Shown here in pieces: positions 25,581 to 34,264 of a stretch of DNA of 57,263 bases (positions are counted from its first letter, which is position 1; the number at the start of each line of letters is the position of its first letter). Source of the stretch: Desulfuromonadales bacterium (GTDB lineage: Bacteria > Desulfobacterota > Desulfuromonadia > Desulfuromonadales > JACZKF01); assembly GCA_029289095.1 (NCBI GenBank), contig JARFUG010000013.1:5828-63090 (forward strand), in the 5' to 3' direction. Made by a program: the position numbers and the translations under genes. The notes beneath the pieces are model-generated. The model ran no database searches. It was not told the DNA's origin and was given only the letters and a program-made list of their open reading frames with translations.

Positions 25581-28568
25581 ATGCCCTGGAGAATCGAAGT
25601 CGGTCTGAAAGATGGCGTACGCGACGCCCGCGGGGAGCGGGTGCGCAGGGAGATCCACGAGCACCTCGGAATCGCCCTGGAGTCGGTGCGCACCATCGAC
25701 GTCTATACCGTCGATGCCGACCTGAGCGCCGAAGAGGTGACCGCCGCCGCCAATGGTCCTTTTTCCGATCCGGTGATCCAGAAGACGGCGATTGACCGGC
25801 CTCTGGCCGAGCGGTTCGACATTCTCATCGAGGTCGGTTACCGTCCCGGCGTCACCGACAACGTCGGACGAACCGCCCGGGAGGCGATTCAGTACCTGAC
25901 CGGACGCCCCTTCGCGCAAGGAGAAGGGGTCTACACCTCAGTGCAATATCTGCTCACCGGCGCCGTCGATGAAGCTGCGGCCGAGCGCATCGTATCAGGT
26001 TTTCTCGCCAACGGCCTCATTCAGCGCTGGGTCATCGTTCCCCACGCGCGGTTCGATTCGCGAAAAGGGCTTCCCGCAGCCGTTCCGAAGGTCGATGTCG
26101 GGGCGCAACTCACCGTGGGCGCCAGGGAGATCGATCTGGACGTCTCCGATGAGGAACTCCTTCGCATCAGCCGTGAGGGTATGCTCGCGCTCAATCTTGA
26201 GGAGATGCAGACGATCCGCGACTACGTCGCCGATCCGGAGGTGCGCAGGCGCCGTGCAGAGGTGGGGCTCGGCGACAGGCTCACCGACGCCGAACTCGAG
26301 GCTCTTGCCCAGACGTGGAGCGAGCACTGCAAGCACAAAATCTTCGCCGCGCGCATCGAGTACGACGACGGGGAAGGGAGTCGCGAAACGATCGATTCGC
26401 TCTTCAAGAGCTGCATTGTCAAAGCGACGAGCGACATCCGCAGGAAGATGGGGGAGAAAGACATCTGTCTCTCGGTCTTCAAGGACAACGCCGGCGTCAT
26501 CCGATTCAACGACGAGTGGAGCCTCGTCTTCAAGGCCGAGACCCACAACTCCCCCAGCGCCCTCGATCCCTACGGCGGAGCGCTCACCGGCATCGTCGGC
26601 GTCAACCGTGACTCCTTCGGCACCGGCCAGGGGGCGCGATTGATGTTCAACACCGACGTTTTCTGCTTCGCCTCCCCCTTCTATGACAAGCCCTTGCCGC
26701 CGCGCCTTCTGCACCCGCGGCGCATCTTCGAAGGAGTCGTCGAAGGGGTCGAACATGGCGGCAACAAGAGCGGCATACCCACGGTGAACGGCTCTATCGT
26801 CTTCGACGACCGCTTCGCGGGAAAGCCCCTCGTCTATTGCGGCACCGGCGCCATCATGCCGGCGATGATCAACGGTCGTCCCGGCCACGACAAGAAGGCG
26901 TTCGTCGGCGACCGCATCGTTATGGTCGGCGGGCGCATCGGCAAGGACGGCATCCACGGCGCGACCTTCTCCTCCGAAGAGCTTCACGAGGGTTCTCCCG
27001 TCACCGCCGTGCAGATCGGCGACCCTATCACCCAGAAGAGGATGTTCGATTTCCTGACGGTTGCGCGCGACCGTCATCTCTACAATTCCATCACCGACAA
27101 CGGGGCGGGGGGGCTCTCCTCCTCGGTTGGAGAAATGGCCGAGGACACCGGCGGTTTCGAGATGCACCTTGACCGGGCGCCTCTCAAGTATCCGGGGCTT
27201 GCGCCATGGGAGATCCTCATTTCCGAGGCGCAGGAGCGCATGACCCTCGCCGTCCCGCCTGAGAAGATCGACGCCTTCCTCGCCCTGGCCCGTGAGATGG
27301 AGGTCGAGGCGACCGATCTGGGGCATTTTACCGACTCGGGTTACTATCACTGTCTTTACGACGGAAAGACAGTCACTTACCTCGAGATGGAGTTCATTCA
27401 CAAAGGCGTTCCCCAGATGGTGATCCCCGCCCGCTGGGAGGACCGGGGGCACACCGAACCCGAGTTCGTGCAGCCCGTCGATCTCGCCGAGACCCTCAAG
27501 GGACTCCTCGGTCGTCTCAACATCTGCTCCAAGGAGAGCGTGGTTCGCCGCTACGATCATGAGGTGCAGGCCGGAACGGTCGTTAAGCCCCTCGTCGGCG
27601 TCGCCGACGAGGGACCGTCGGATGCTGCGGTGCTGCGTCCCCTTTTCGACTCCTTCGAAGGTGTTGTCGTCGCCCACGGGATCTGCCCCCGCTACAGCGA
27701 CATCGACACCTACCACATGATGGCATGCGCCATCGATGAGGGGCTGCGCAACTACGTTTCGACTGGAGGTCGCATCGACCATGTCGCCGGCCTCGACAAC
27801 TTCTGCTGGTGCGATCCGGTCAAGAGCGAAAAGACCCCGGACGGAGAATATAAGGCCGCCCAGCTCGTACGCGCCAACAAGGCGCTATACGACTACTGCG
27901 TCGCCTTTGGCGTTCCCCTGATCTCGGGAAAAGACTCGATGAAGAACGATTACCAGATCGCCGATACCAAGATCTCCATCCCGCCGACTGTCCTCTTCTC
28001 GGTCATCGGCAAGATCGACGACGTCCGCAAGGCGGTCACCATGGACGTGAAACGCCCAGGCGACCTCCTCTACCTGCTCGGGATCACCCGGGACGAACTC
28101 GGCGCCTCCGAGTACTACGCCATGCTTGGCGAACTCGGCGCCAACGTCCCCAAGGTCGACGCTCCTTCGGCCCTGGAGCGCTTCCGAACGGTGAACCGTG
28201 CGCAGGAAGAGGGACTCCTCGCCTCCTGCCACGATCTTTCCGAAGGAGGGATCGGCGTCGCTCTGGCCGAGAAGGCCTTCGCGGGCGGATGCGGCATCCG
28301 GGCCGACCTGGGCCTGGTCAGAACCGATGCCCCGATCCGCGATGACAAACTCCTTTTCTCCGAAACGCCAAGCCGTTTTCTCGTCACGGTTCGCCCCGGC
28401 AACCGGGAAGCTTTTGAAGCGCTCTTCGCAGCTCAGGACTGCGCGCTCATCGGAGAGGTGACCGACAACAGCGAACTTCACATCACGGGTGCGAATGGCT
28501 CGACCCTCATCCGTGCCGATATCAGCGACCTCAAAGAGGCGTGGCAAGCGCCTCTCAGGGAGATGTAA
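25581..28568 (+). CDS. purL: Phosphoribosylformylglycinamidine synthase, PurS-PurL fusion
   Basis: A 995-residue FGAM synthase synthetase subunit. Residues 1-160 contain two PurS-like segments in tandem (WRIEVGLKDGVRDARGE and FDILIEVGYRPGVTDNVGR), as in the N-terminal domain of large PurL. The catalytic core starts near TWSEHCKHKIFAA, with KAETHNSPSALDPYGGA and GIVGVNRD, then the second half with SGKDSMKNDY and SCHDLSEGG. The glutaminase domain is absent and is supplied by PurQ. Small PurL is about 730 residues and large PurL about 1290, so this is intermediate. The start at ATG 25581 follows AAGGAG; the upstream frame is repeat DNA. Confidence 0.95.
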   Translation: MPWRIEVGLKDGVRDARGERVRREIHEHLGIALESVRTIDVYTVDADLSAEEVTAAANGPFSDPVIQKTAIDRPLAERFDILIEVGYRPGVTDNVGRTAREAIQYLTGRPFAQGEGVYTSVQYLLTGAVDEAAAERIVSGFLANGLIQRWVIVPHARFDSRKGLPAAVPKVDVGAQLTVGAREIDLDVSDEELLRISREGMLALNLEEMQTIRDYVADPEVRRRRAEVGLGDRLTDAELEALAQTWSEHCKHKIFAARIEYDDGEGSRETIDSLFKSCIVKATSDIRRKMGEKDICLSVFKDNAGVIRFNDEWSLVFKAETHNSPSALDPYGGALTGIVGVNRDSFGTGQGARLMFNTDVFCFASPFYDKPLPPRLLHPRRIFEGVVEGVEHGGNKSGIPTVNGSIVFDDRFAGKPLVYCGTGAIMPAMINGRPGHDKKAFVGDRIVMVGGRIGKDGIHGATFSSEELHEGSPVTAVQIGDPITQKRMFDFLTVARDRHLYNSITDNGAGGLSSSVGEMAEDTGGFEMHLDRAPLKYPGLAPWEILISEAQERMTLAVPPEKIDAFLALAREMEVEATDLGHFTDSGYYHCLYDGKTVTYLEMEFIHKGVPQMVIPARWEDRGHTEPEFVQPVDLAETLKGLLGRLNICSKESVVRRYDHEVQAGTVVKPLVGVADEGPSDAAVLRPLFDSFEGVVVAHGICPRYSDIDTYHMMACAIDEGLRNYVSTGGRIDHVAGLDNFCWCDPVKSEKTPDGEYKAAQLVRANKALYDYCVAFGVPLISGKDSMKNDYQIADTKISIPPTVLFSVIGKIDDVRKAVTMDVKRPGDLLYLLGITRDELGASEYYAMLGELGANVPKVDAPSALERFRTVNRAQEEGLLASCHDLSEGGIGVALAEKAFAGGCGIRADLGLVRTDAPIRDDKLLFSETPSRFLVTVRPGNREAFEALFAAQDCALIGEVTDNSELHITGANGSTLIRADISDLKEAWQAPLREM

Positions 28569-28570
28569 AT

Positions 28571-29392
28571 ATGGCCAAAGAAGTACGCGCCGTCGTCATT
28601 GCCGGCAACGGAACCAACTGCGAACGGGAAGTCGCCAACGCCTGCCTGTTGGCAGGAGCCGAAACGGCCGACATCGTCCATATCGGTGAACTTCTCGCAG
28701 GCCGGGTGCGCCTTGCCGGCTATCACCTTCTCAACCTTGCCGGCGGCTTTCTCGACGGTGACGATCTCGGAAGCGCCAAGGCAGGCGCCAACCGTCTTCT
28801 GCACGCCCCCGTGCGGGGCACTCGCGAACACCTTATCGATCAGCTTCGCCCCTTCATTGCCGACGGCAAGCTGGTCATGGGGGTGTGCAACGGCTTTCAG
28901 CTCATGGTCAAGATGGGGCTTTTGCCTGGTCTCGGCGATGAGCGTCGCCAGACCACCACGCTCACCCACAACGACGGTGGCCGCTTCATCGACCGATGGG
29001 TCTACCTCAAAGCCGATCCGGCCTCCCCCTGCGTCTACACCCGGGGTCTCGACGGCATCTATCTGCCTGTGCGCCACGGTGAAGGGAAGTTCGTGACCGA
29101 ATCGGCAGAAGTCCTCGCGGAGATCGATCGCAAACACCTCGGCGCCCTCAAGTACGCTGACGCCGATTACCGCGTCGCAATGGAGGAGCCTTGGAACCCC
29201 AACGGTTCGATGGGCGCCATTGCGGGGCTGTGCGACGAAACCGGCCGACTCTTCGGGCTCATGCCTCATCCTGAGGCATACGTGCACCGCACGCATCATC
29301 CCCGATGGACCCGGGAAGAAGATCTTGCCGAAGACGGCATGGGGCTGCTTCTGTATCGCAACGCGGTGCGTTTCATCAGGGATGAACTCTGA
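28571..29392 (+). CDS. purQ: Phosphoribosylformylglycinamidine synthase glutaminase subunit
   Basis: A 273-residue class I glutamine amidotransferase. It has the nucleophile in GVCNGFQLM, HGEGKF, and the His-Glu pair in LMPHPEAYVHR. It passes ammonia to the PurSL synthetase, whose stop is two bases upstream. It is longer than Bacillus PurQ (about 227 residues) and resembles the glutaminase part of large PurL, which suits the PurS-PurL fusion next door. The start is ATG 28571, preceded by AGGGAG. Its stop codon lies inside the 11-base sequence duplicated by the element that follows. Confidence 0.93.
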   Translation: MAKEVRAVVIAGNGTNCEREVANACLLAGAETADIVHIGELLAGRVRLAGYHLLNLAGGFLDGDDLGSAKAGANRLLHAPVRGTREHLIDQLRPFIADGKLVMGVCNGFQLMVKMGLLPGLGDERRQTTTLTHNDGGRFIDRWVYLKADPASPCVYTRGLDGIYLPVRHGEGKFVTESAEVLAEIDRKHLGALKYADADYRVAMEEPWNPNGSMGAIAGLCDETGRLFGLMPHPEAYVHRTHHPRWTREEDLAEDGMGLLLYRNAVRFIRDEL

Positions 29393-29395
29393 CCT

Positions 29396-29590
29396 GAATG
29401 GCGCTAGTTTAAGGAAACGGATGTCAGCAAAACCGGGACTGTCCCCGCAGGGGGCTGTCCCTGGCTTTTGCGGCGCGAACCACCACAGTTGCATAGCCCG
29501 TAAACATCTGGGACAGCCCCCGATGGGGCCGGGGACAGTCCCGAGTTTACTCCATAGCAGTAGCAAGAAGGGCTTAAACTAGCGCCATTC
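29396..29590. mobile_element. 195-bp MITE with 18-bp terminal inverted repeats and 11-bp target duplication
   Basis: Perfect terminal inverted repeats: GAATGGCGCTAGTTTAAG at 29396-29413 and its complement at 29573-29590. The 11 bases AACTCTGACCT occur exactly at both edges (29385-29395 and 29591-29601), a classic target-site duplication; the left copy contains the purQ stop. There is no transposase. Inside lie paired GGGACTGTCCC-type palindromes (29434-29461 and 29510-29543) that can form a second nested hairpin resembling a REP doublet. IS4-type transposases make duplications of about this length, but the parent element is unknown. Confidence 0.9.
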
Positions 29591-29745
29591 AACTCTGACC
29601 TGTTCACTCCGAAAAGATTGCGCTGCGAGGCTATCTTTTTGAAGCAGTGTCGTGTTAATCTGACCGCTGCAGTCGGGAATACGTTTGAAAAAACGCGGGT
29701 TGCCTGCGACCCACGGAATCCAACATAGAGGAGTCGGTCCACTCC

Positions 29746-31146
29746 ATGTTCGACAAATTCAAGGAAGAATGCGGCGTCTTCGGCATTTTCGGCCACCAGG
29801 AGGCCGCCAATCTGACCTATCTCGGTCTCTACGCTCTTCAGCATCGCGGACAGGAAAGCTGCGGTATCGTCGCCTCAGACGGCTACCGGCTCAGAGCCCA
29901 CAAGGGGATGGGCCTCGTTGCGGACGTCTTCAAGAAAGACGAGATTTTCGCCGACCTCCCCGGCAAAAGCGCCATCGGACACGTCCGGTATTCGACAGCC
30001 GGAGGCAACGACTTCAAGAACTGCCAGCCGATCATGGTCGATTACGCCAGGGGGTCGATTGCCGTCGCCCACAACGGCAACCTTGTCAACGCCCAGGAAA
30101 TCCGGAATGATCTGGAGCAGCGCGGATCGATTTTTTCGACCACCGCCGACACTGAAGTCATTATCCACATGTTGGCGCACGCCAGAAGCGACTCCCTGGT
30201 CGAGCGTCTCACCGAATCGCTGCAGACCGTAAAGGGCGCCTACAGCATCGTCATTCTCACCGAAACGCGCATGGTGGCCGTTCGCGACCCCCACGGTTTT
30301 CGACCGCTGATTCTCGGAAAGCTGGACGGAGCTTACATCGTCGCATCCGAGACGTGCGCCCTCGATCTGATCGAAGCCGAATTCATCCGCGAAATCGAAC
30401 CGGGCGAGATGATCGTCATCGACAAGGCGGGGCTCAAGTCCTACACCCCCTTTGGAAAGGCGACTCCGGCGCCGTGCATCTTCGAATTCATCTACTTTGC
30501 CCGCCCCGACAGCACCATCTTCGGCAGCCAGGTCTATCGGGTGCGCAAGGAGTTCGGACGTCAGCTTGCCCGGGAGTACCCCGTCGACGCGGATGTCGTG
30601 ATCTCCATCCCCGATTCAGGGACTCCGGCGGCCATCGGCTATGCCGAGGAGTCTGGGATTCCCTTTCAACTCGGCCTTATCCGCAACCACTATGTTGGAC
30701 GCACCTTCATCGAACCGCAGCAATCAATTCGCCATTTCGGCGTGAAAATCAAGCTCAATCCGGTGCGCGAAGTCATCGAAGGAAAGCGCGTCGTCGTCAT
30801 TGACGATTCCATCGTGCGCGGCACCACCGCCCGCAAGATCATCAAGATGATTCGCAACGCAGGGGCCAAAGAGATTCATATGCGCATCTCCAGCCCCCCG
30901 ACCAGTTTCCCCTGTTATTACGGGATCGACACCCCCACGCGCAAGGAACTGATCTCTTCGTCTCACTCGGTAGAGGAGATCAACCGCTACATCACCTCAG
31001 ACACCCTGGGATACCTTTCCCTCGAAGGGCTGCTCGCCGCCGCCGGCAACGGCAAGGTCCCCAGCTTCTGCCATGCCTGCTTCAGCGGCCAGTATCCGAT
31101 CAAGTTTCCCCGTCTGAAGGACGACAGTCAGTTGGGGTTGTTCTGA
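29746..31146 (+). CDS. purF: Amidophosphoribosyltransferase (Fe-S type)
   Basis: A 466-residue PurF. The glutaminase nucleophile is the cysteine in [13 protein letters not shown], exposed after removal of a short propeptide. [18 protein letters not shown] and [11 protein letters not shown] follow. The PRPP loop is [16 protein letters not shown]. Cysteines at [17 protein letters not shown] and FCHACFSGQ match the four ligands of the 4Fe-4S cluster in Bacillus PurF, suggesting oxygen-sensitive turnover. It is the first committed step of purine synthesis. The gap from the mobile element (29602-29745) shows no clear purine riboswitch. Confidence 0.96.
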   Translation: MFDKFKEECGVFGIFGHQEAANLTYLGLYALQHRGQESCGIVASDGYRLRAHKGMGLVADVFKKDEIFADLPGKSAIGHVRYSTAGGNDFKNCQPIMVDYARGSIAVAHNGNLVNAQEIRNDLEQRGSIFSTTADTEVIIHMLAHARSDSLVERLTESLQTVKGAYSIVILTETRMVAVRDPHGFRPLILGKLDGAYIVASETCALDLIEAEFIREIEPGEMIVIDKAGLKSYTPFGKATPAPCIFEFIYFARPDSTIFGSQVYRVRKEFGRQLAREYPVDADVVISIPDSGTPAAIGYAEESGIPFQLGLIRNHYVGRTFIEPQQSIRHFGVKIKLNPVREVIEGKRVVVIDDSIVRGTTARKIIKMIRNAGAKEIHMRISSPPTSFPCYYGIDTPTRKELISSSHSVEEINRYITSDTLGYLSLEGLLAAAGNGKVPSFCHACFSGQYPIKFPRLKDDSQLGLF

Positions 31147-31150
31147 AGAG

Positions 31151-31226
31151 CAGGAGCCAGAATCCAGGAGCCGGGAGCCAGAAGAAAAACGAATCTGGAC
31201 TTCACTCCTGGCGCCTGGCTCCTGGA
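31151..31226. repeat. Inverted repeat with AGGAGCCAG-type arms (purF-pyrE gap)
   Basis: The left arm (31151-31184) repeats AGGAGCCAG/CGGGAGCCAG units. The right arm (31195-31226) contains the complement, with CTCCTGGCGCCTGGCTCCTG. They can fold with a loop of about ten bases. No T-run follows, so it is not a standard terminator. Confidence 0.8.
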
Positions 31227-31249
31227 TACTTGCTTATAGGAGATTTTCA

Positions 31250-31813
31250 ATGACTCAGCAGGAGAGAGAGGAGCTCACCCGGATCATCCGTGAGCTCTCG
31301 TACGAAGAGCGGGAAGTGACGCTCGCTTCCGGGCGCAAGAGCAACTTCTATTTCGATGGCAAGCAGACGGCTCTGCACGCCACGGGTGGGCTTCTTGTCG
31401 GCAAGGCGTTCTGGGAGGAAGTCAAGAAGTTCGAAGGGCCGATTCATGGCGTAGGCGGTCTGACCCTCGGGGCCGACCCCATCGCCACTGCCACTTCCAT
31501 TGCCGCCGCCCTCGAAGGGACCCCCGTCCATGCCTTTATTATCCGCAAGGAACCAAAAGGACACGGCACGGGACAGTGGCTCGAAGGGCGCAAGAACCTC
31601 CCCCCCGGCTCACGCGTTGTCATCGTCGAAGACGTCACCACCACCGGTGGCTCCTCGATGAAAGCGGTCGAACGCGCCCGTGAGGAAGGGCTCGAAGTCG
31701 TCGGCATCGTCACCCTGGTCGACCGGGAAGAAGGGGCTCGCGAGAACATCGAAGGGCAGGGGGTCGCCCTGCGCTCCGTCTTCACCCGGACGCAGGTGGT
31801 GGGGCAAGGATAA
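31250..31813 (+). CDS. pyrE: Orotate phosphoribosyltransferase
   Basis: A 187-residue OPRTase. It has LASGRKSNFYFDGKQ near residue 26, the mobile loop RKEPKGHGTGQWLEG and the PRPP-binding motif VIVEDVTTTGGSS. It joins orotate to PRPP to give OMP. The other pyrimidine genes here sit 12 kb away behind PyrR, so pyrE is expressed separately. It ends before a bidirectional terminator facing the minus-strand chorismate mutase group. Confidence 0.95.
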   Translation: MTQQEREELTRIIRELSYEEREVTLASGRKSNFYFDGKQTALHATGGLLVGKAFWEEVKKFEGPIHGVGGLTLGADPIATATSIAAALEGTPVHAFIIRKEPKGHGTGQWLEGRKNLPPGSRVVIVEDVTTTGGSSMKAVERAREEGLEVVGIVTLVDREEGARENIEGQGVALRSVFTRTQVVGQG

Positions 31814-31832
31814 TAGGTAAAAGGATAAAGAA

Positions 31833-31864
31833 AAGGGCGCTTCTCAGCGCCCTTCTGCTTTTAC
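31833..31864. terminator. Bidirectional terminator between pyrE and the aroQ group
   Basis: AAGGGCGC (31833-31840) pairs with GCGCCCTT (31847-31854). CTGCTTTT follows on the plus side, and on the minus side the stem is followed by TTCTTTATCC. It serves the two convergent units. Confidence 0.8.
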
Positions 31865-31900
31865 TTGAACCTTGATTCTTGAATCTTGATCCTTGAAACC
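31865..31900. repeat. Tandem degenerate CTTGAAN repeats
   Basis: Short units of the type CTTGAA/CTTGAT recur about five times (TTGAACCTTGATTCTTGAAT and onwards). They belong to the TTCAAGG-like class also seen at 43749 and 48096. The opposite arm, on the other side of the terminator, is weak. Confidence 0.55.
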
Positions 31901-31905
31901 TGCCC

Positions 31906-32115
31906 CTATTTCTCCTCCGGTATCTTGAAGACCTCGAGCACTCCGGGGAGGACGCGCAACTCATCCTTATCGATGGCGTGGGTGTCTCCGATGACGCCCA
32001 GAATTATCCGATTGGCGCCGGTCGACTGGTGGAAGTCGAAGTCACGCTCGATCAGATATTGTTTCACCTGCTGCAGATCTTCGTCTGTCGCCCTGCGGCT
32101 CATCACCACCAGCAT
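31906..32115 (-). CDS. Stand-alone ferredoxin-like domain of DAHP-synthase type
   Basis: A 69-residue protein, MLVVMSRRATDEDLQQVKQY and onwards, that matches the N-terminal ferredoxin-like (FXD) regulatory domain found in some type I DAHP synthases. It stops naturally just where the catalytic barrel would begin. The ATG at 32113-32115 is preceded by AAAGGA. It starts one base beyond the chorismate mutase stop, so the two are translationally coupled. It may bind aromatic amino acids or an enzyme of the shikimate route; this is inferred. It could also be a remnant of a lost fusion. Confidence 0.75.
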   Translation of the reverse strand: MLVVMSRRATDEDLQQVKQYLIERDFDFHQSTGANRIILGVIGDTHAIDKDELRVLPGVLEVFKIPEEK

Positions 32116-32116
32116 G

Positions 32117-32389
32117 TCAGAGTCCTTTCGTACGGATGCGTTCCAGACGCCGCGATTCGTCAATAACACGTTCAAAGAGCCTTATGATGGCGCCGTTTTC
32201 GAGGGGACCCGGGTTGGCCGCCTGCATGCGCTCGAAAATCCGCTTTTCTCTGCCCGGATCGTAGACGGGCATGCCGCGCTCCTTCTTGATCTCTCCGATC
32301 TTCAGCGCCAGCGCCGCCCGGTCATTGAAGATGCGAAGCAGCTCATCGTCCAGTCGATCGATTTCCACCCGTATTTCGTCGATATCCAA
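32117..32389 (-). CDS. aroQ: Chorismate mutase (AroQ class)
   Basis: A 90-residue helical chorismate mutase domain: IRVEIDRLDDELLRIFNDRAALALKIGEIKKE, then PVYDPGREKRIFERM and an ENGAIIRLFERVIDESRRLE helix. Residues equivalent to the active-site R and K of the AroQ fold are visible. It converts chorismate to prephenate for Phe and Tyr. The likely start is TTG at 32387-32389, nine bases after AAAGGAG. It lies downstream of nadB and directly upstream of the FXD-domain gene. Confidence 0.9.
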   Translation of the reverse strand: MDIDEIRVEIDRLDDELLRIFNDRAALALKIGEIKKERGMPVYDPGREKRIFERMQAANPGPLENGAIIRLFERVIDESRRLERIRTKGL

Positions 32390-32457
32390 ATCGCAAACTC
32401 CTTTAAAAAACCAGGCGCGCGGCTAAGGGCAAGAGGCGATGGGGAATAGCCCATCCT

Positions 32458-34059
32458 CTAGAGCCAGCCTTTCCTGATAACCGTATCGCGCTTCCACACG
32501 TTGTCGTCGGTGTCGGGGTAGTCGATAGTGTAGTGCAGGCCACGACTCTCGGTGCGCTCCAGGGCGCAGCGAACGATGAGTTCAGCCACGGTGGTGATGT
32601 TGCGCAGTTCTATGAGATCCGAGGTGATGTAGAAATCCCAGTAGTAATCAGTGATTTCTTCCTGGATCATCTGAATGCGCCGCAGTGCCCGCACGAGGCG
32701 TTTGCTTGAGCGCACGATGCCGACATAATTCCACATGCAGCGGCGCACTTCGTCCCAGTTGTGTGCAACGACCACTTCTTCGTCGCTGTCGCGGGCGGAC
32801 CCCGGGTCCCAGGGGGGAATGGGAGGAAGAGGGGTGGGGGTTTCCACCAGCCGCTCTATGGAACGGCCGGCGGCGCGCTGGGCGTAGACGACCCCTTCGA
32901 GAAGACTGTTGCTTGCCAGGCGATTGGCGCCGTGCAGTCCGGTGCAGGCGACCTCCCCGATGGCGAAGAGCCCCCGGATGTCGGATTCGCCCCAGAGATC
33001 GACCTGAACACCGCCACACAGGTAATGAGCGGCCGGCACGACGGGAAGCGGCTCGCGTGTCATGTCGATGCCGAAGGAGAGACATGTTTCGTAGATGTTG
33101 GGAAATCGCTCCCTGATGTACGCGGCGTCGCGGTGGGTGATATCTAGAAAGACGCAGTCGTCGCCATGGATCTTCATCTCGCTGTCGATAGCCCGCGCCA
33201 CGATGTCGCGCGGGGCGAGATCCTTGAGGGGATGATACTGCTCCATGAAGGCTGTGCCGTCGCGACGGCGCAGAATCGCCCCCTCTCCGCGCACCGCCTC
33301 GGAGATGAGAAAGCGTTTTGCATGGGGGTGGTAGAGCGTGGTAGGGTGAAACTGCATGAATTCCATGTTGGCGATGGTCGCGCCGGCACGGTAGGCCATC
33401 GCGACGCCGTCGCCGGTGGCGATGTCGGGATTGCAGGTGTAGAGATAGACCTTGCCGGCGCCTCCGGTTGCCAGTACGGTGATGCGCGCTCCGAAGGTGA
33501 GAACCTCATTGGACCGTATGTCGAGGATATAGGCCCCGAGGCAGCGGTCGGGTTTCTTGCGCGACTGGGAGAGCTTCGATTCGGTGATCAGGTCGACGGC
33601 GATATGATGCTCATAGACGGTGATCTGCGGATGGTTGCACACAGCCTCCACCAGGGCGCGTTCGATTTCGCGACCGGTCACATCCTTTGCGTGGAGAATT
33701 CGACGGGCGCTGTGTCCTCCTTCGCGCGTAAGATCGTATGTTCCGTCTTCGCGCCGGCTGAACTGAACACCCCAGGCGATGAGATCTTCGATAGCGCCCG
33801 GTCCGCTTTCGACCACCATCCGCACGACGTCTTCGTGGGAGAGATGCGCTCCGGCGACCATGGTGTCCTGCAGGTGCGCTTCGAAGGAGTCTTCGATAGA
33901 GAGAACCGCTGCGATCCCCCCTTGTGCAAGATTGGTAGCGGTTTCCGCAATGTCCCGCTTCGTGACGAGGGCGACGCTGCCCTGCTCGGCCACTTTGAGG
34001 GCATAGGAAAGGCCGGCGATTCCGCTGCCGATGACCAGGAAATCGGTTCTAATTTTCAT
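32458..34059 (-). CDS. nadB: L-aspartate oxidase
   Basis: A 533-residue flavoprotein of the succinate dehydrogenase/fumarate reductase flavoprotein superfamily. The FAD site is DFLVIGSGIAGLSYAL. TNLAQGGIAAV, REGGHSARRILHAKDVTG, ATGGAGKVYLYTCNPDIATGDG, EFMQFHPTTLY, and GEVACTGLHGANRLASNSLLEG follow. The combination and C-terminal helical domain indicate NadB, which oxidises aspartate to iminoaspartate for NAD synthesis. The chosen start is ATG 34057-34059 with AGAGG upstream. It heads the minus-strand unit with aroQ; the intergenic gap has only a weak hairpin. Confidence 0.95.
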   Translation of the reverse strand: MKIRTDFLVIGSGIAGLSYALKVAEQGSVALVTKRDIAETATNLAQGGIAAVLSIEDSFEAHLQDTMVAGAHLSHEDVVRMVVESGPGAIEDLIAWGVQFSRREDGTYDLTREGGHSARRILHAKDVTGREIERALVEAVCNHPQITVYEHHIAVDLITESKLSQSRKKPDRCLGAYILDIRSNEVLTFGARITVLATGGAGKVYLYTCNPDIATGDGVAMAYRAGATIANMEFMQFHPTTLYHPHAKRFLISEAVRGEGAILRRRDGTAFMEQYHPLKDLAPRDIVARAIDSEMKIHGDDCVFLDITHRDAAYIRERFPNIYETCLSFGIDMTREPLPVVPAAHYLCGGVQVDLWGESDIRGLFAIGEVACTGLHGANRLASNSLLEGVVYAQRAAGRSIERLVETPTPLPPIPPWDPGSARDSDEEVVVAHNWDEVRRCMWNYVGIVRSSKRLVRALRRIQMIQEEITDYYWDFYITSDLIELRNITTVAELIVRCALERTESRGLHYTIDYPDTDDNVWKRDTVIRKGWL

Positions 34060-34211
34060 ATTGGTGGCCTCTGGGCTGCAGCAGTACAGTATTTGCAATA
34101 GACATGGTATTGTTATCGCTTCCAGTTTGCAAGAGGGCGATCCTTTTTTGAAAGGGCCAATTATCATTCCCGCCTTAAACCTTGTCAAGGATTTTGCCTT
34201 CTGCAGGAAAA

Positions 34212-34239
34212 TTGAAACATCGGAATATTCTATTATATT
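34212..34239 (+). promoter_or_regulatory. Predicted promoter of the lytic transglycosylase gene
   Basis: TTGAAA at 34212-34217 and TATATT at 34234-34239 are 16 bases apart in an AT-rich stretch just before the gene. The leader would be about 20 bases. Confidence 0.45.
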
Positions 34240-34264
34240 TCAGCCGTTGAACCGTGGAGTGCAT

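Noticed and set aside
29602-29745. Purine riboswitch before purF
   Set aside because: No conserved purine-aptamer core or downstream terminator pair is visible by eye.
32432-32459. Weak hairpin between nadB and aroQ as a terminator
   Set aside because: GATGGG/CCCATC is short and has no direct T-run; the genes probably remain in one transcript.
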